From positions 3,348,001-3,412,000 of the forward strand of contig NZ_CP163518.1 of NCBI RefSeq assembly GCF_041080625.1: DNA of 64,000 nucleotides, given 5' to 3'. This document shows positions 34,251 through 41,969 of the stretch, piece after piece. The position numbers and the translations under genes are program-made. The DNA comes from Streptomyces sp. CG1. GTDB lineage: Bacteria > Actinomycetota > Actinomycetes > Streptomycetales > Streptomycetaceae. The notes below the pieces were generated by a model that saw nothing but the letters and a program-made list of their open reading frames with translations, was not told where the DNA came from and searched no databases. Each line of letters opens with the position of its first letter. The first letter of the stretch is position 1.

Positions 34251-35438
34251 CTAGACCGCGCGCAGCATCGTCACCACCGCCGCCCCGCCCAGCCCGATGT
34301 TGTGCGCGAGTCCCACCCGCGCCCCCGGCACCTGCCGCTCCCCCGCCGTGCCCCGCAGCTGCCACACCAGCTCGGCCGTCTGGGCCAGCCCGGTCGCGCC
34401 GAGCGGATGTCCCTTGGAGATCAGCCCGCCCGAGGGGTTCACCACCCAGCGGCCGCCGTACGTGGTCGCGCCCGACTCGACCAGCTTCCCGGACTCGCCT
34501 GTCGCGCACATGCCGAGCGCCTCGTACGTCAGCAGTTCGTTGACCGAGAAGCAGTCGTGCAGCTCGATCACGTCCACGTCCCCGATGCCGAGCCCGGCCC
34601 GTTCGTACGCCTGCCGGGCCGCCTGCCGGGACATGGGCTGCCCGACGACGTCCATGCAGGAGCCGGACGCGAAGGACTCCTCGGTGTCGGTGGTCATGGC
34701 CTGCCCGGCGATCTCCACGAGACCGGTGAGCCCGCGCCGCGAAGCGAACCGTTCCGACACCACGACCACGGCCGCCGCGCCGTCCGAGGTCGGCGAGCAC
34801 TGCAGCTTGGTCAGCGGCCTGTGGACCGTGCGGGAGGCGAGGATGCCGGCGACGTCGTACACGTCGCGGAACTGGGCGTTGGGGTTGTGCGCGGAGTGCC
34901 GGTGGTTCTTGGCGGCGACCGCGGCGAGCTGGGCCTCGGTCGTGCCGTACTTCTCCATGTGCTCGCGGGCCGCGTCGCCGAAGATCTGCGCGGTGGGCGG
35001 GCTCATCTCGAAGCCGTGCCGGGCGGCCATGACCCCATAGTGCCGGGCGACCGGCGACACCGAGAAGTCGCCGCCGTCGGCGCCCCCGCCCAGCGCGCCC
35101 TTCTTCATCTTCTCGAAGCCCAGCGCCAGCACGCAGTCGGCGGCGCCCCCTTCGACGAGCTGCCGGGCGAGCATCAGCGCGGTGGAGCCGGTCGCGCAGT
35201 TGTTGTTGACGTTGTAGACGGGGATGCCGGTGAGGCCGAGTTCATAGGCGGCGCGCTGACCGGCGGTGGAGGGCTGGAAGCAGTAGCCGACGGGAACCTG
35301 TTCCACATTTGCGTAGCCGATCCCGGCGTCCGCCAGGGCCGCCTCGCCCGCTTCCCGTGCCATGTCCCAGTACTGCCATGAACGGGTCTCGGGTTTCTCG
35401 AACTTCGTCATCCCGACCCCGGCGACATAGGCCTTCAT
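34251..35438 (-). CDS. Thiolase-fold lipid-transfer protein (SCPx/Ltp type)
   Basis: A protein of 395 residues from the ATG at 35438. The nucleophilic Cys is in VNNNCATGSTAL near residue 81. HDCFSVNELLTYEALG and the C-terminal GGLISKGHPLGATGLAQ match the non-specific lipid-transfer thiolases (SCPx, Ltp). In actinobacteria these act as retro-aldol lyases or thiolases in sterol side-chain degradation. A KstR-type operator lies 11 bp before the start, so it belongs with the MaoC/ADH/SDR genes in a lipid catabolic regulon. Confidence 0.92.
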   Translation of the reverse strand: MKAYVAGVGMTKFEKPETRSWQYWDMAREAGEAALADAGIGYANVEQVPVGYCFQPSTAGQRAAYELGLTGIPVYNVNNNCATGSTALMLARQLVEGGAADCVLALGFEKMKKGALGGGADGGDFSVSPVARHYGVMAARHGFEMSPPTAQIFGDAAREHMEKYGTTEAQLAAVAAKNHRHSAHNPNAQFRDVYDVAGILASRTVHRPLTKLQCSPTSDGAAAVVVVSERFASRRGLTGLVEIAGQAMTTDTEESFASGSCMDVVGQPMSRQAARQAYERAGLGIGDVDVIELHDCFSVNELLTYEALGMCATGESGKLVESGATTYGGRWVVNPSGGLISKGHPLGATGLAQTAELVWQLRGTAGERQVPGARVGLAHNIGLGGAAVVTMLRAV

Positions 35439-35448
35439 GGCGCGCAGA

Positions 35449-35463
35449 CTAGAACGCGTTCCA
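35449..35463. promoter_or_regulatory. KstR-type operator before the lipid-transfer gene
   Basis: CTAGAACGCGTTCCA fits TnnAACnnGTTnnA exactly and is identical over 15 bases to the site at 28457. It ends 25 bp before the lipid-transfer start codon, where it would block transcription directly. It is 139 bp from the divergent MFS gene. Confidence 0.75.
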
Positions 35464-35601
35464 TCAACTCACCAGCCCCTGACGCCTGATCAGAAACCCA
35501 TGAGCCGGTCAAGAATTCGTTAGACGCTCGAAGCAACGGAATAGTTGCCTGTGCATACGAGGTTTACCCGGCACTTATCACTACGGGGAGGCCTCGACTC
35601 C

Positions 35602-37353
35602 ATGTCCCACACGACGACCGACCAGCCGGGCCGCAGGGCCGGCGGTGCCGTGGTCCCGGTGCTCGCCTTCGCCGGCATCGTGGTCGCGGTGATGCAGACA
35701 CTGCTCGTTCCGGTCATCAAGGACCTGCCGCAGCTGCTGAGCACCGCCCCCAGCAACGCCACCTGGGTACTCACCTCGACCCTGCTGTCCGGCGCCGTGG
35801 CCACCCCGATCATGGGCCGCCTCGGCGACCTCTACGGCAAGCGCAAGATGCTGATCCTCAGCCTCGCCGTCATGGTGGCCGGCGCCCTGGTCAGCGCGCT
35901 CACCAGCCAGCTGCTCACCATGATCGTCGGCCGTACGCTGCAGGGCTTCGCCATGGGCGCGATCCCGCTCGGCATCGGCCTGATGCGCGACATGCTGCCG
36001 CGCGAGAAGCTCGGCTCGGCCATGGCCCTGATGAGCTCCTCCATAGGCGTGGGCGGCGGCCTCGCGCTGCCCGCCGCCGCCCTGGTCGCGCAGCACACGA
36101 ACTGGCACGCCCTCTTCTACGGCGCCGCCGGCCTCGGGGCGCTCTCCATCGCCCTGACCCTCCTCGTCGTACCCGAGTCCCCGATGCGGGCGGAGGGCTC
36201 CTTCGACCTGCTCGGCGCGATCGGCCTGTCCGGCGGTCTGGTACTGCTTCTGCTGCCCATCACCAAGGGCAGCGACTGGGGCTGGTCGTCGGGGACGACG
36301 CTCGGTCTCTTCGGCGGGTCGGTCGTCGTACTCCTCCTGTGGGGCCTGTTCGAGCTGCGGATCAAGGCGCCCCTGGTCGACCTGCGCACCACCGCGCGCC
36401 CGGCCGTCCTCTTCACCAACCTCGCGTCGATCATGGTCGGCGTCGCGTTCTACGTCGTCTCGCTCGTCCTGCCCCAGCTGCTCCAGCTGCCGAAGGCCAC
36501 CGGCTACGGCCTCGGCCAGTCCATGGTCGTCGCGGGCCTGTGCGTGGCCCCGCTGGGCCTGACGATGATGTTCACGGCGCCGGTGTACGCCCGGCTGTCC
36601 GCCAAGTACGGCCCGAAGGTCACCCTGATCATGGGCCTGCTGATCATCGCGATCGGCTACGGCGGCGGCCTCGGCCTGATGGACGCGGCCTGGCAGACCG
36701 TCGTCACGTCCGTGGTCCTCGGCGCGGGCATCGGCCTCGCGTACTCCTCGCTGCCCGCGCTGATCGTCGGCGCGGTGCCGGCGTCGGAGACGGGCGCGGC
36801 GAACGGCCTCAACACGTTGATGCGGTCCATCGGTACGTCGGTGTCGAGCGCCGTCATCGGGATGGTGCTGGCCAACACGGCGAAGAACGTGGGGGGCCTC
36901 GCGATCCCGACGATGCATGGCTTCCGGGTGTCCTTCCTGATCGCCACGGCCGCGGTCGCCGTGGGCCTGCTGCTGGCGCTGTTCCTGCCGAAGGCCGGCC
37001 GCCCGGCTCAGCAGAGTCAGCACACGCAGCTCCGGGCGAGCAGTGAGGAGGATGCCGCGCTGGAGCGGGCGGAGGAGGTGCTGCGGGGGTTCCGGGGGCG
37101 GGTTCTGAGTGCCGATGGTGTTCCCGTCGCCCGGGCCAAGGTCACGCTGATCGATCGGCGGGGGCGGCAGGCGGGAGCGACTGTCTCCGACGAGGACGGC
37201 ACGTATGAACTCGCCGTTCCGGCTCAGGGGGCGTATGTGCTCGCCGCGAGGGCCTCCGGCCATGGGCCGCTTGCCTCTTCCGCGACGCATTCCGGTGAGG
37301 AGCGGGCCGTCGACCTGGATCTCTCGTTGCCCGGGGAGGTTGTGAGCGCCTGA
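35602..37353 (+). CDS. MFS exporter with C-terminal carboxypeptidase-regulatory-like domain
   Basis: A protein of 583 residues from the ATG at 35602, with GGGGAGG upstream. The first 480 residues are a DHA2-type 14-helix exporter (motif A GRLGDLYGKRKML, WVLTSTLLSGAVATP). After a charged linker, residues about 500-575 form a soluble beta-sandwich of the CarboxypepD_reg type: GFRGRVLSADGVPVARAKVT, TVSDEDGTYELAVPAQGAYV, ARASGHGPLA. That domain normally occurs in secreted or outer-surface proteins. The fusion is unusual; the soluble domain could be a substrate or envelope contact. Confidence 0.9.
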   Translation: MSHTTTDQPGRRAGGAVVPVLAFAGIVVAVMQTLLVPVIKDLPQLLSTAPSNATWVLTSTLLSGAVATPIMGRLGDLYGKRKMLILSLAVMVAGALVSALTSQLLTMIVGRTLQGFAMGAIPLGIGLMRDMLPREKLGSAMALMSSSIGVGGGLALPAAALVAQHTNWHALFYGAAGLGALSIALTLLVVPESPMRAEGSFDLLGAIGLSGGLVLLLLPITKGSDWGWSSGTTLGLFGGSVVVLLLWGLFELRIKAPLVDLRTTARPAVLFTNLASIMVGVAFYVVSLVLPQLLQLPKATGYGLGQSMVVAGLCVAPLGLTMMFTAPVYARLSAKYGPKVTLIMGLLIIAIGYGGGLGLMDAAWQTVVTSVVLGAGIGLAYSSLPALIVGAVPASETGAANGLNTLMRSIGTSVSSAVIGMVLANTAKNVGGLAIPTMHGFRVSFLIATAAVAVGLLLALFLPKAGRPAQQSQHTQLRASSEEDAALERAEEVLRGFRGRVLSADGVPVARAKVTLIDRRGRQAGATVSDEDGTYELAVPAQGAYVLAARASGHGPLASSATHSGEERAVDLDLSLPGEVVSA

Positions 37354-37404
37354 GAGCCGGGGGCGTTCCGCCGTCCGGCGGCTTACCCGCCATTCGTGGT
37401 TTCT

Positions 37405-37426
37405 CGCGCAGTTCCCCGCGCCCCTT
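37405..37426. repeat. Streptomyces dispersed GC-rich repeat fragment
   Basis: CGCGCAGTTCCCCGCGCCCC followed by TT is a sequence found many times between genes in Streptomyces genomes, as I recall it. It lies after the MFS gene. A related copy is at 46639. Confidence 0.55.
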
Positions 37427-37509
37427 CTTGCCGTACCCCCTGCCACATCGGTGGCCGGGGGTACGGCAGCATAGGCGCCCATACAGCCGTACGAACCGGA
37501 AGGCCCCCC

Positions 37510-38166
37510 ATGTCCGCCGCCCCGACCCCCAAGCCCGAGATCCTGGACGCGTTCGAGGGGGCCAAGGGGTTCATGCCCCTGGACGAGGGGCTGGCGTTGT
37601 ATGCGGCCGCGGTGGAGGCCGGGCGGCTGGGGTTCCCGCTGCTGGAGGTCGGGACGTACTGCGGGCGGTCCACCGTGCTGCTCGCCGATGCCGCCCGGGC
37701 CGTCGGGGTCAGCGTGCTGACCGTCGACCATCACCGGGGCAGTGAGGAGCAGCAGCCCGGGTGGGACTACCACGATCCGGAGACCGTGGACCTCGAGATC
37801 GGGCTGATGGACACGCTGCCCACCTTCCGGCGCACGCTGTTCAAGGCGGGGCTGGAGGAGCACGTGGTCGCCCTCGTGGGCCGTTCCCCGCAGGTCGCGG
37901 CGATCTGGCATTCCCCGCTCGGCTTCGTCTTCGTCGACGGCGGCCATACGGACGAACACGCGAGCGCCGACTACGAGGGCTGGGCGCCGCATGTGGTCGA
38001 AGGGGGCCTTCTCGTCATCCATGACGTCTTCCCGGAGCCCGAGGACGAGTTCACCGGGCAGGCGCCGTACCGCGTGTACCTGCGGGCCCTTGAGTCGGGG
38101 GCGTTCACGGAGGTCTCGGTGACCGGCTCACTGCGTGTCCTGCGGCGAACGGGCACGGGGATCTGA
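37510..38166 (+). CDS. Class I SAM-dependent methyltransferase
   Basis: A protein of 218 residues from the ATG at 37510, with GGAAGG upstream. The SAM motif is LEVGTYCGRSTVLLADAA near residues 45-62. VLTVDHHRGSEEQQ, GFVFVDGGHTDEHASADYEG and GGLLVIHDVFPEP resemble the Methyltransf_24/CmcI-like group, in which the Asp/His region can bind metal. The substrate is unknown. It is a single gene. Confidence 0.85.
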   Translation: MSAAPTPKPEILDAFEGAKGFMPLDEGLALYAAAVEAGRLGFPLLEVGTYCGRSTVLLADAARAVGVSVLTVDHHRGSEEQQPGWDYHDPETVDLEIGLMDTLPTFRRTLFKAGLEEHVVALVGRSPQVAAIWHSPLGFVFVDGGHTDEHASADYEGWAPHVVEGGLLVIHDVFPEPEDEFTGQAPYRVYLRALESGAFTEVSVTGSLRVLRRTGTGI

Positions 38167-38389
38167 GGGCCCGGTTAGAGTCGCTCCAGTGCCTGACCGA
38201 GGTCTCGTTCGGCCTGCTCAATGGTGACGCCGGGCTTGAGTCTCATGTGCGAATCCTGGCACCCGGTGATTCAGCGGCGCATCTGGCCCGATACAGAACG
38301 CTGTCACGGTCCTACAACATGCCGCACAGTGACGACCCGGGCCTGCCAGAGTGACGGCAGTTCATCTACCGCACTGCCAAGGGGGGCCC

Positions 38390-38908
38390 GTGCGCCGCTA
38401 CATCCTTCCCATCGCCGCCATCCTGCTGACCGCCGCCTGCAGCAGCGGGAAGGGCGGGGCGACCGTCGACGCCAAAGGCCCGATCGGGAAGCCGGCCGCG
38501 TCGAAGACGGACGCCGCGGGTGTCTTCAAGGCGCTCTCTGCCTCGGTGTCCTCGGCGAAGCTGACGTGGACGGCTACCGCCGAGAACGACCCGAACCACC
38601 TGCTTGGCAGGCCGAGCCAGTACACATCGAAGATCGCGTTCGCGGACTCGCAGATCCCGAGCAAGGACACCGAACTCGGCGGCACCAAGATGTACAAGAC
38701 CGGGGATGTCCAGCTCGGTGGGAGTGTCGAGGTCTTCTCATCCCCGGACGATGCCGCAGCGCGTACCAAGTACGTTGCGGCGGTCACCAAGAGCGTGCCG
38801 ACGTTCGCCGAGTACGACTACCAGCACGGAGCCATCGTCCTGCGGCTCTCCCACTTCCTCACCCCGGACCAGGCTGCCGCATACAAGAAGGCCCTCGACA
38901 AGCTCTGA
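38390..38908 (+). CDS. Small lipoprotein of unknown function
   Basis: A protein of 172 residues from the GTG at 38390, preceded by AAGGGGGG. The signal peptide MRRYILPIAAILLTAACSSG has a clear lipobox ending at Cys17. The mature part is polar with no repeats. FKALSASVSSAKLTWTATAE and FTPDQAAAYKKALDKL-like (FLTPDQAAAYKK) segments suggest a mixed fold. The family is not recognised. It opens the accessory island. Confidence 0.8.
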   Translation: MRRYILPIAAILLTAACSSGKGGATVDAKGPIGKPAASKTDAAGVFKALSASVSSAKLTWTATAENDPNHLLGRPSQYTSKIAFADSQIPSKDTELGGTKMYKTGDVQLGGSVEVFSSPDDAAARTKYVAAVTKSVPTFAEYDYQHGAIVLRLSHFLTPDQAAAYKKALDKL

Positions 38909-39003
38909 CGGTCTGCGCTGACGCCGTACCGCCGTCAGGGTGCTCGGGACCTGCCGGGCCTCCGGATGATATGAGGCCCGGCACCCTTGGTGTGGCTCGG
39001 TGG

Positions 39004-39411
39004 TCAGCGCACCCTGACGGTCTCGGCCGGCCCGACCATTTGCAGGCGGAGCTTGTTCGAGCCGAAGTCGGCCTCGTAGAGCGCGCCGCGGAACTGCAGT
39101 GTGCCTCGGTGCTTCGCCTGTACCCAGGTATCGACTGCGCCGCCAAGGCCGATGCCTCCGTGAGCGCACTTCACCGTATGCCAGGACCCTTTGTCCTGCC
39201 GCTGTTGCACGCAGAACTTCTGAAGGACGTCGCTGTCGTTCGCGGCGTACCCCTTCACGTGGACGCGCGCGCCGACCTTCACGGCGTGCGGGCTCACCTT
39301 GAAGTCGTAACTGATCTTCGCGGAAGCTGTCACCGCACTCAGCCCGAGTGCCGTTATGCCGACTGCCGTAACGACGGCCGTACGCGCGGCGCGCCGGTTG
39401 AGAAAGCCCAT
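39004..39411 (-). CDS. Small secreted protein
   Basis: A protein of 135 residues from the ATG at 39411. The signal peptide is RRAARTAVVTAVGITALGLS ending at SASA-like TASAKIS. The mature domain of about 105 residues has two Cys (QKFCVQQ, VKCAHGG) that may pair, and alternating beta strands. A start further upstream (39492) would place non-signal residues first and is rejected. There is no known family. It is convergent with the lipoprotein gene. Confidence 0.78.
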   Translation of the reverse strand: MGFLNRRAARTAVVTAVGITALGLSAVTASAKISYDFKVSPHAVKVGARVHVKGYAANDSDVLQKFCVQQRQDKGSWHTVKCAHGGIGLGGAVDTWVQAKHRGTLQFRGALYEADFGSNKLRLQMVGPAETVRVR

Positions 39412-39576
39412 CGTCTGTCTCCCCCTGCGGATGGTGTCGTGCTCGGCAACCGTGAGATGACGGAGGACGCGAACCTGTTCCTCGGCTCGCATCTGCCGTA
39501 TCAGGTCACCGGTCGCAACCTGTCAGAGGGAGAAGGCGGGAGCACCGTTGCCCCGCGACTCGTCATTTTCTCGTCA

Positions 39577-39843
39577 TCACGACCGCGTCTTGGCCTTAGC
39601 CAAGGTTCGGCGGTTATGGGTGTCACATGCGCCGTGCCCGCGCGGCGAGTCACGGAGCCGGGAGGCCGCCGGCCATCCCTGGGTGAGGCGGGACTCGGCG
39701 ACGAGCCAGCGATCGCCGGACGGGATGGAGGCGAGGAGTTCCCCTTCCCATGCCGCATGGACGAGGGCCGGGTGTTCGCTGCATTCGGCGAGCCACGTAT
39801 CCCCGGCCTCGTACAGTGCGGCGAAGTGCATCGGGTGAGCCAT
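39577..39843 (-). CDS. Small hypothetical protein downstream of the XRE locus
   Basis: A frame of 88 residues from the ATG at 39843. HFAALYEAGDTWLAECSEHP, SIPSGDRWLVAESRL and TQGWPAASRLRDSPRG look like a folded small domain, followed by a basic tail that may be read past a former end. The same frame continues upstream into the decayed XRE gene, so a fused product cannot be excluded. No ribosome site is seen. The family is not recognised. Confidence 0.45.
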   Translation of the reverse strand: MAHPMHFAALYEAGDTWLAECSEHPALVHAAWEGELLASIPSGDRWLVAESRLTQGWPAASRLRDSPRGHGACDTHNRRTLAKAKTRS

Positions 39844-39863
39844 GACCCGACGGTATGCAGGGC

Positions 39864-39902
39864 GATTGCGGGCCTGCGCGCCGATTGCGCGTGATTGCGC
39901 GC
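39864..39902. repeat. Repeated GATTGCG motifs, left copy group
   Basis: GATTGCG occurs at 39864, GATTGCGCG at 39883 and GATTGCGCGC at 39893, the last two with a 10-base period. The same motif recurs upstream of the DUF6879-type gene at 41454-41504, so the motif flanks the regulator locus. Confidence 0.6.
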
Positions 39903-39959
39903 GCTGTTGAAGGCGTTGCGGCAGGTTGCCTACGAGTGGTCCAGAGAGGCCCGGGCACG

Positions 39960-40655
39960 GCCTATCAGACGCCGAGCTGGCGGCCCGTACTCGGGGGGCG
40001 GTACGGCGCAGCTGCGCACCGAACGGGATGATCCCGAGTTCGATGCGTTTCTGCCCGACGAGGTTGTAGAGGCGGTCCAGTTGCTCGGCCATCACGTCGG
40101 CCGGGCACGGCCGGTGATAAAGCGCCGCCTCGCAGAGGATGAACCGGAACCACTTCTCTGGGTCGTACAGGGCCTCCTGCCTGCGCATCCGCTTCTCGAC
40201 GGCCGCGTCGGTCGTCGCTGGGAGCCCCCGGAATTCAGCAAGCGAGTCGAAGACGGCGCGCGCGTACTCCGGCGTCTGGAAGAGGCGCCTGGTATCCGGG
40301 AGACCTCGAGACCGCGGATCTGCGTCGTGCTCTCGGTCAGACGCACCGCGATCTCCTGCCGGCCTCGGAGACCGCCGGCGAGCTGCTTGTGCCAGGACCG
40401 GTTTCGCTGCTTCATGTCCAGCCCGGCCAGCAGGCCGTGCAGTTCGGCCTCGACGTCCGGCCGGTCGAGAGCGCGCGCCCACGCGCTCAGGTCGTCGCGA
40501 GTGGGGGTCTGCTTGCCGTTCTGCATACGGCTGACCTTCGAGGCCTGCCAGCCGAGGTGCGCGGCGAGATCTTTGCCTTCCAGCCCGGCCTCGGTGCGCA
40601 GCTCGCGCAGCCGGGCACCGAGGGTTTCACGGGCCGTCTGGAAGTCGGTGGTCAC
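39960..40655 (-). pseudogene. Frameshifted Scr1-type XRE regulator (HTH + DUF5753)
   Basis: From the GTG at 40655 the protein has an XRE helix-turn-helix (LREL RTEAG, DLAAHLGWQASKVSRMQNGK) and the DUF5753 beginning (STTQIRGLEVSRIPG). At about 40285 the family sequence continues in another frame as LFQTPEYARAVFDSLAEFRG and then WFRFILCEAALY and ELGIIPFGAQLR. The conserved end of DUF5753 is replaced by unrelated sequence after about 39970. The GTG overlaps the stop of the DUF6879-type gene as GTGA. One frameshift plus a lost end indicates a pseudogene, unless the shift is a sequencing error. Confidence 0.75.
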
Positions 40656-41389
40656 ACAGTCGAAGCTACCTGCCGCGCGAACTCATGCGTAGGCAGAGCA
40701 TGGTGCCAGGCAGCGTCTCGAGCCTGGCAGGCAGCGAGCGCCTCGGCGGGGTCCTCGGTGACGTACACGCCGAGGGTGGTGCCGTCCTCGTCAAACGCGA
40801 ACCGGGCCACGATCTTGGAGTCGAACAGCCAAAAGTCGTAGTCGGGCAGCCGGACATCCTCGGCCTGCGTGCGGGTGAGGTTGCGGATGTCCTCGCCGGC
40901 GGCGACGTTGCCCGGCGCGCTGGCGAGAAGGAACCGCTGCCCCTCGGTGGGCGGGGCGTCCACCAGGCGCACGCGCTCGAACCGCTTCCCTGCGGCCGTC
41001 TGCTCGGCGACGTTCTCCAGCCACACACTGGCTTCGTTGGCGATGTCCTCGCCAGCCTGCCAGCGTGCCCACTTCGGGCTGCGCCGGTCGGAGGCGTACC
41101 CGCGGCGGGTCTCCAGACGCCAGGCGGTGTGCCGGAATTCGCGGAACAGGTGGGCGATGGAAGAGAATGCCTGCAGTTGCGGCGCCTCGGCCCTGGGCGC
41201 GTACCGGGCGAGCAGGCTGCGGGGGACGCGGACGAACGTCTCGGACGGCTTCACGTCCCGCAGTTGCACGAGGTACTCGGGGTCGGTCTCGCGGTCGCCC
41301 TGTACGAGGATCTCGTCGGTGCCCTCGATCTCATAGAGGGTGGGACAGTCGCCTTCGTCGCTGGTGGTGCCGATGAACCTGAGCGTCAT
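40652..41389 (-). CDS. DUF6879-type protein with an extra N-terminal domain
   Basis: A protein of 245 residues from the ATG at 41389, with GGAGG before it. Residues 75-240 match the DUF6879 pattern (LFREFRHTAWRLETRRGYAS, LPDYDFWLFDSKIVARFAFD, TEDPAEALAACQARDAAW), the usual companion of Scr1-type XRE regulators. Residues 1-67 (TLRFIGTTSDEGDCPTLYEI, DEILVQGDRETDP) resemble a separate short protein that often occurs as its own gene in such loci. The two appear fused. The gene is translationally coupled to the XRE gene. The function in the family is unknown. Confidence 0.75.
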   Translation of the reverse strand: MTLRFIGTTSDEGDCPTLYEIEGTDEILVQGDRETDPEYLVQLRDVKPSETFVRVPRSLLARYAPRAEAPQLQAFSSIAHLFREFRHTAWRLETRRGYASDRRSPKWARWQAGEDIANEASVWLENVAEQTAAGKRFERVRLVDAPPTEGQRFLLASAPGNVAAGEDIRNLTRTQAEDVRLPDYDFWLFDSKIVARFAFDEDGTTLGVYVTEDPAEALAACQARDAAWHHALPTHEFARQVASTV

Positions 41390-41453
41390 CCCGCCTCCGC
41401 ATCTGATGGGGTTGGGCTCCCCGAATGTGCGCGATGGCGTGCGCCCGCTCGGT

Positions 41454-41504
41454 GATTGCGGCAGATTGCGCGCTCCGGTCACGTCGGCATGGTTGCGCGC
41501 AATC
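41454..41504. repeat. Repeated GATTGCG motifs, right copy group with inverted repeat
   Basis: GATTGCG is at 41454-41460, GATTGCGCGC at 41464-41473, and its exact reverse complement GCGCGCAATC at 41495-41504, forming a 10-bp perfect inverted repeat with 21 bases between. It lies 75-115 bp upstream of the DUF6879-type start, so it is a plausible operator for the XRE protein. Confidence 0.6.
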
Positions 41505-41540
41505 CCGTCGGCGAGGGCTGCCTTGCGTGCGTAGCAGCTA

Positions 41541-41969
41541 TTAGCTGAGCAGCCGGGCCTTCTGCTGCTCGAACTCTTCACGGCTCAAGACGCCTTGCTG
41601 CTGCAGGGCTGCCAACTTGGCCAACTCGTCCGCCACGGACAGTGGGGCCGTGGCAGCCTGCGGCGCATGCTGCGCAGCGATCGCCTGATCGATGGCCGCC
41701 CGAAGCTTCTCGGACTCCGGCTGCTGCTGCTTCGTGAAGACGACCGAGTTCTCATCCTGCGATGCGCTGGCGGTCTGGCTCCCGAACTTCGAGCGGCGCT
41801 CGTTCCCGCCGGGCACGGTGAACTGGATGAACCCGTTCACGAACGTGCCGGCCGGCTTCCACTGGACAGCGGCGATCTGCGCGATGTGCAGGATCAAACC
41901 GCACCCCTTGTGCGGTTTAGGGTGGCTCCGACCTGCGGATTTCTCGCGGTGATGGCACTCGTCTGGCAC
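41541..41969 (-). CDS. DUF4429/SHOCT-type protein with altered N-terminus
   Basis: The C-terminal 110 residues read IAQIAAVQWKPAGTFVNGFI, IQFTVPGGNERRS and ENSVVFTKQQQPESEKLRAA, matching the second half of a DUF4429-like domain. They end in a SHOCT domain (ADELAKLAALQQQGVLSREE). The expected N-terminal strands of about 30-35 residues are absent. In their place is a His/Lys-rich stretch encoded across a 9-bp perfect hairpin. The start at 41969 is therefore doubtful and the gene is probably 5'-truncated. Confidence 0.65.
   Translation of the reverse strand: MPDECHHREKSAGRSHPKPHKGCGLILHIAQIAAVQWKPAGTFVNGFIQFTVPGGNERRSKFGSQTASASQDENSVVFTKQQQPESEKLRAAIDQAIAAQHAPQAATAPLSVADELAKLAALQQQGVLSREEFEQQKARLLS
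41896..41918. repeat. Perfect 9-bp hairpin at the SHOCT gene break
   Basis: AAACCGCAC at 41896-41904 and GTGCGGTTT at 41910-41918 pair fully around a CCCTT loop. The hairpin sits where the SHOCT family sequence stops matching. It may be a former terminator, an attachment-like site or a recombination scar. Confidence 0.6.

Noticed and set aside
32874..35381. An 835-codon plus-strand frame opposite the exporter and thiolase genes
   Set aside because: It is an antisense shadow. Both minus-strand genes have full family motifs.
35581..38022. An 813-codon antisense frame opposite the MFS fusion gene
   Set aside because: Its composition (Arg, Gln, Gly, Asp, His) is that of an antisense shadow in GC-rich DNA, with no domain.
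38175..38246. A 23-codon minus-strand frame reading RLKPGVTIEQAERDLG
   Set aside because: It looks peptide-like but has no ribosome site and no recognisable relative, so it is too short to support.
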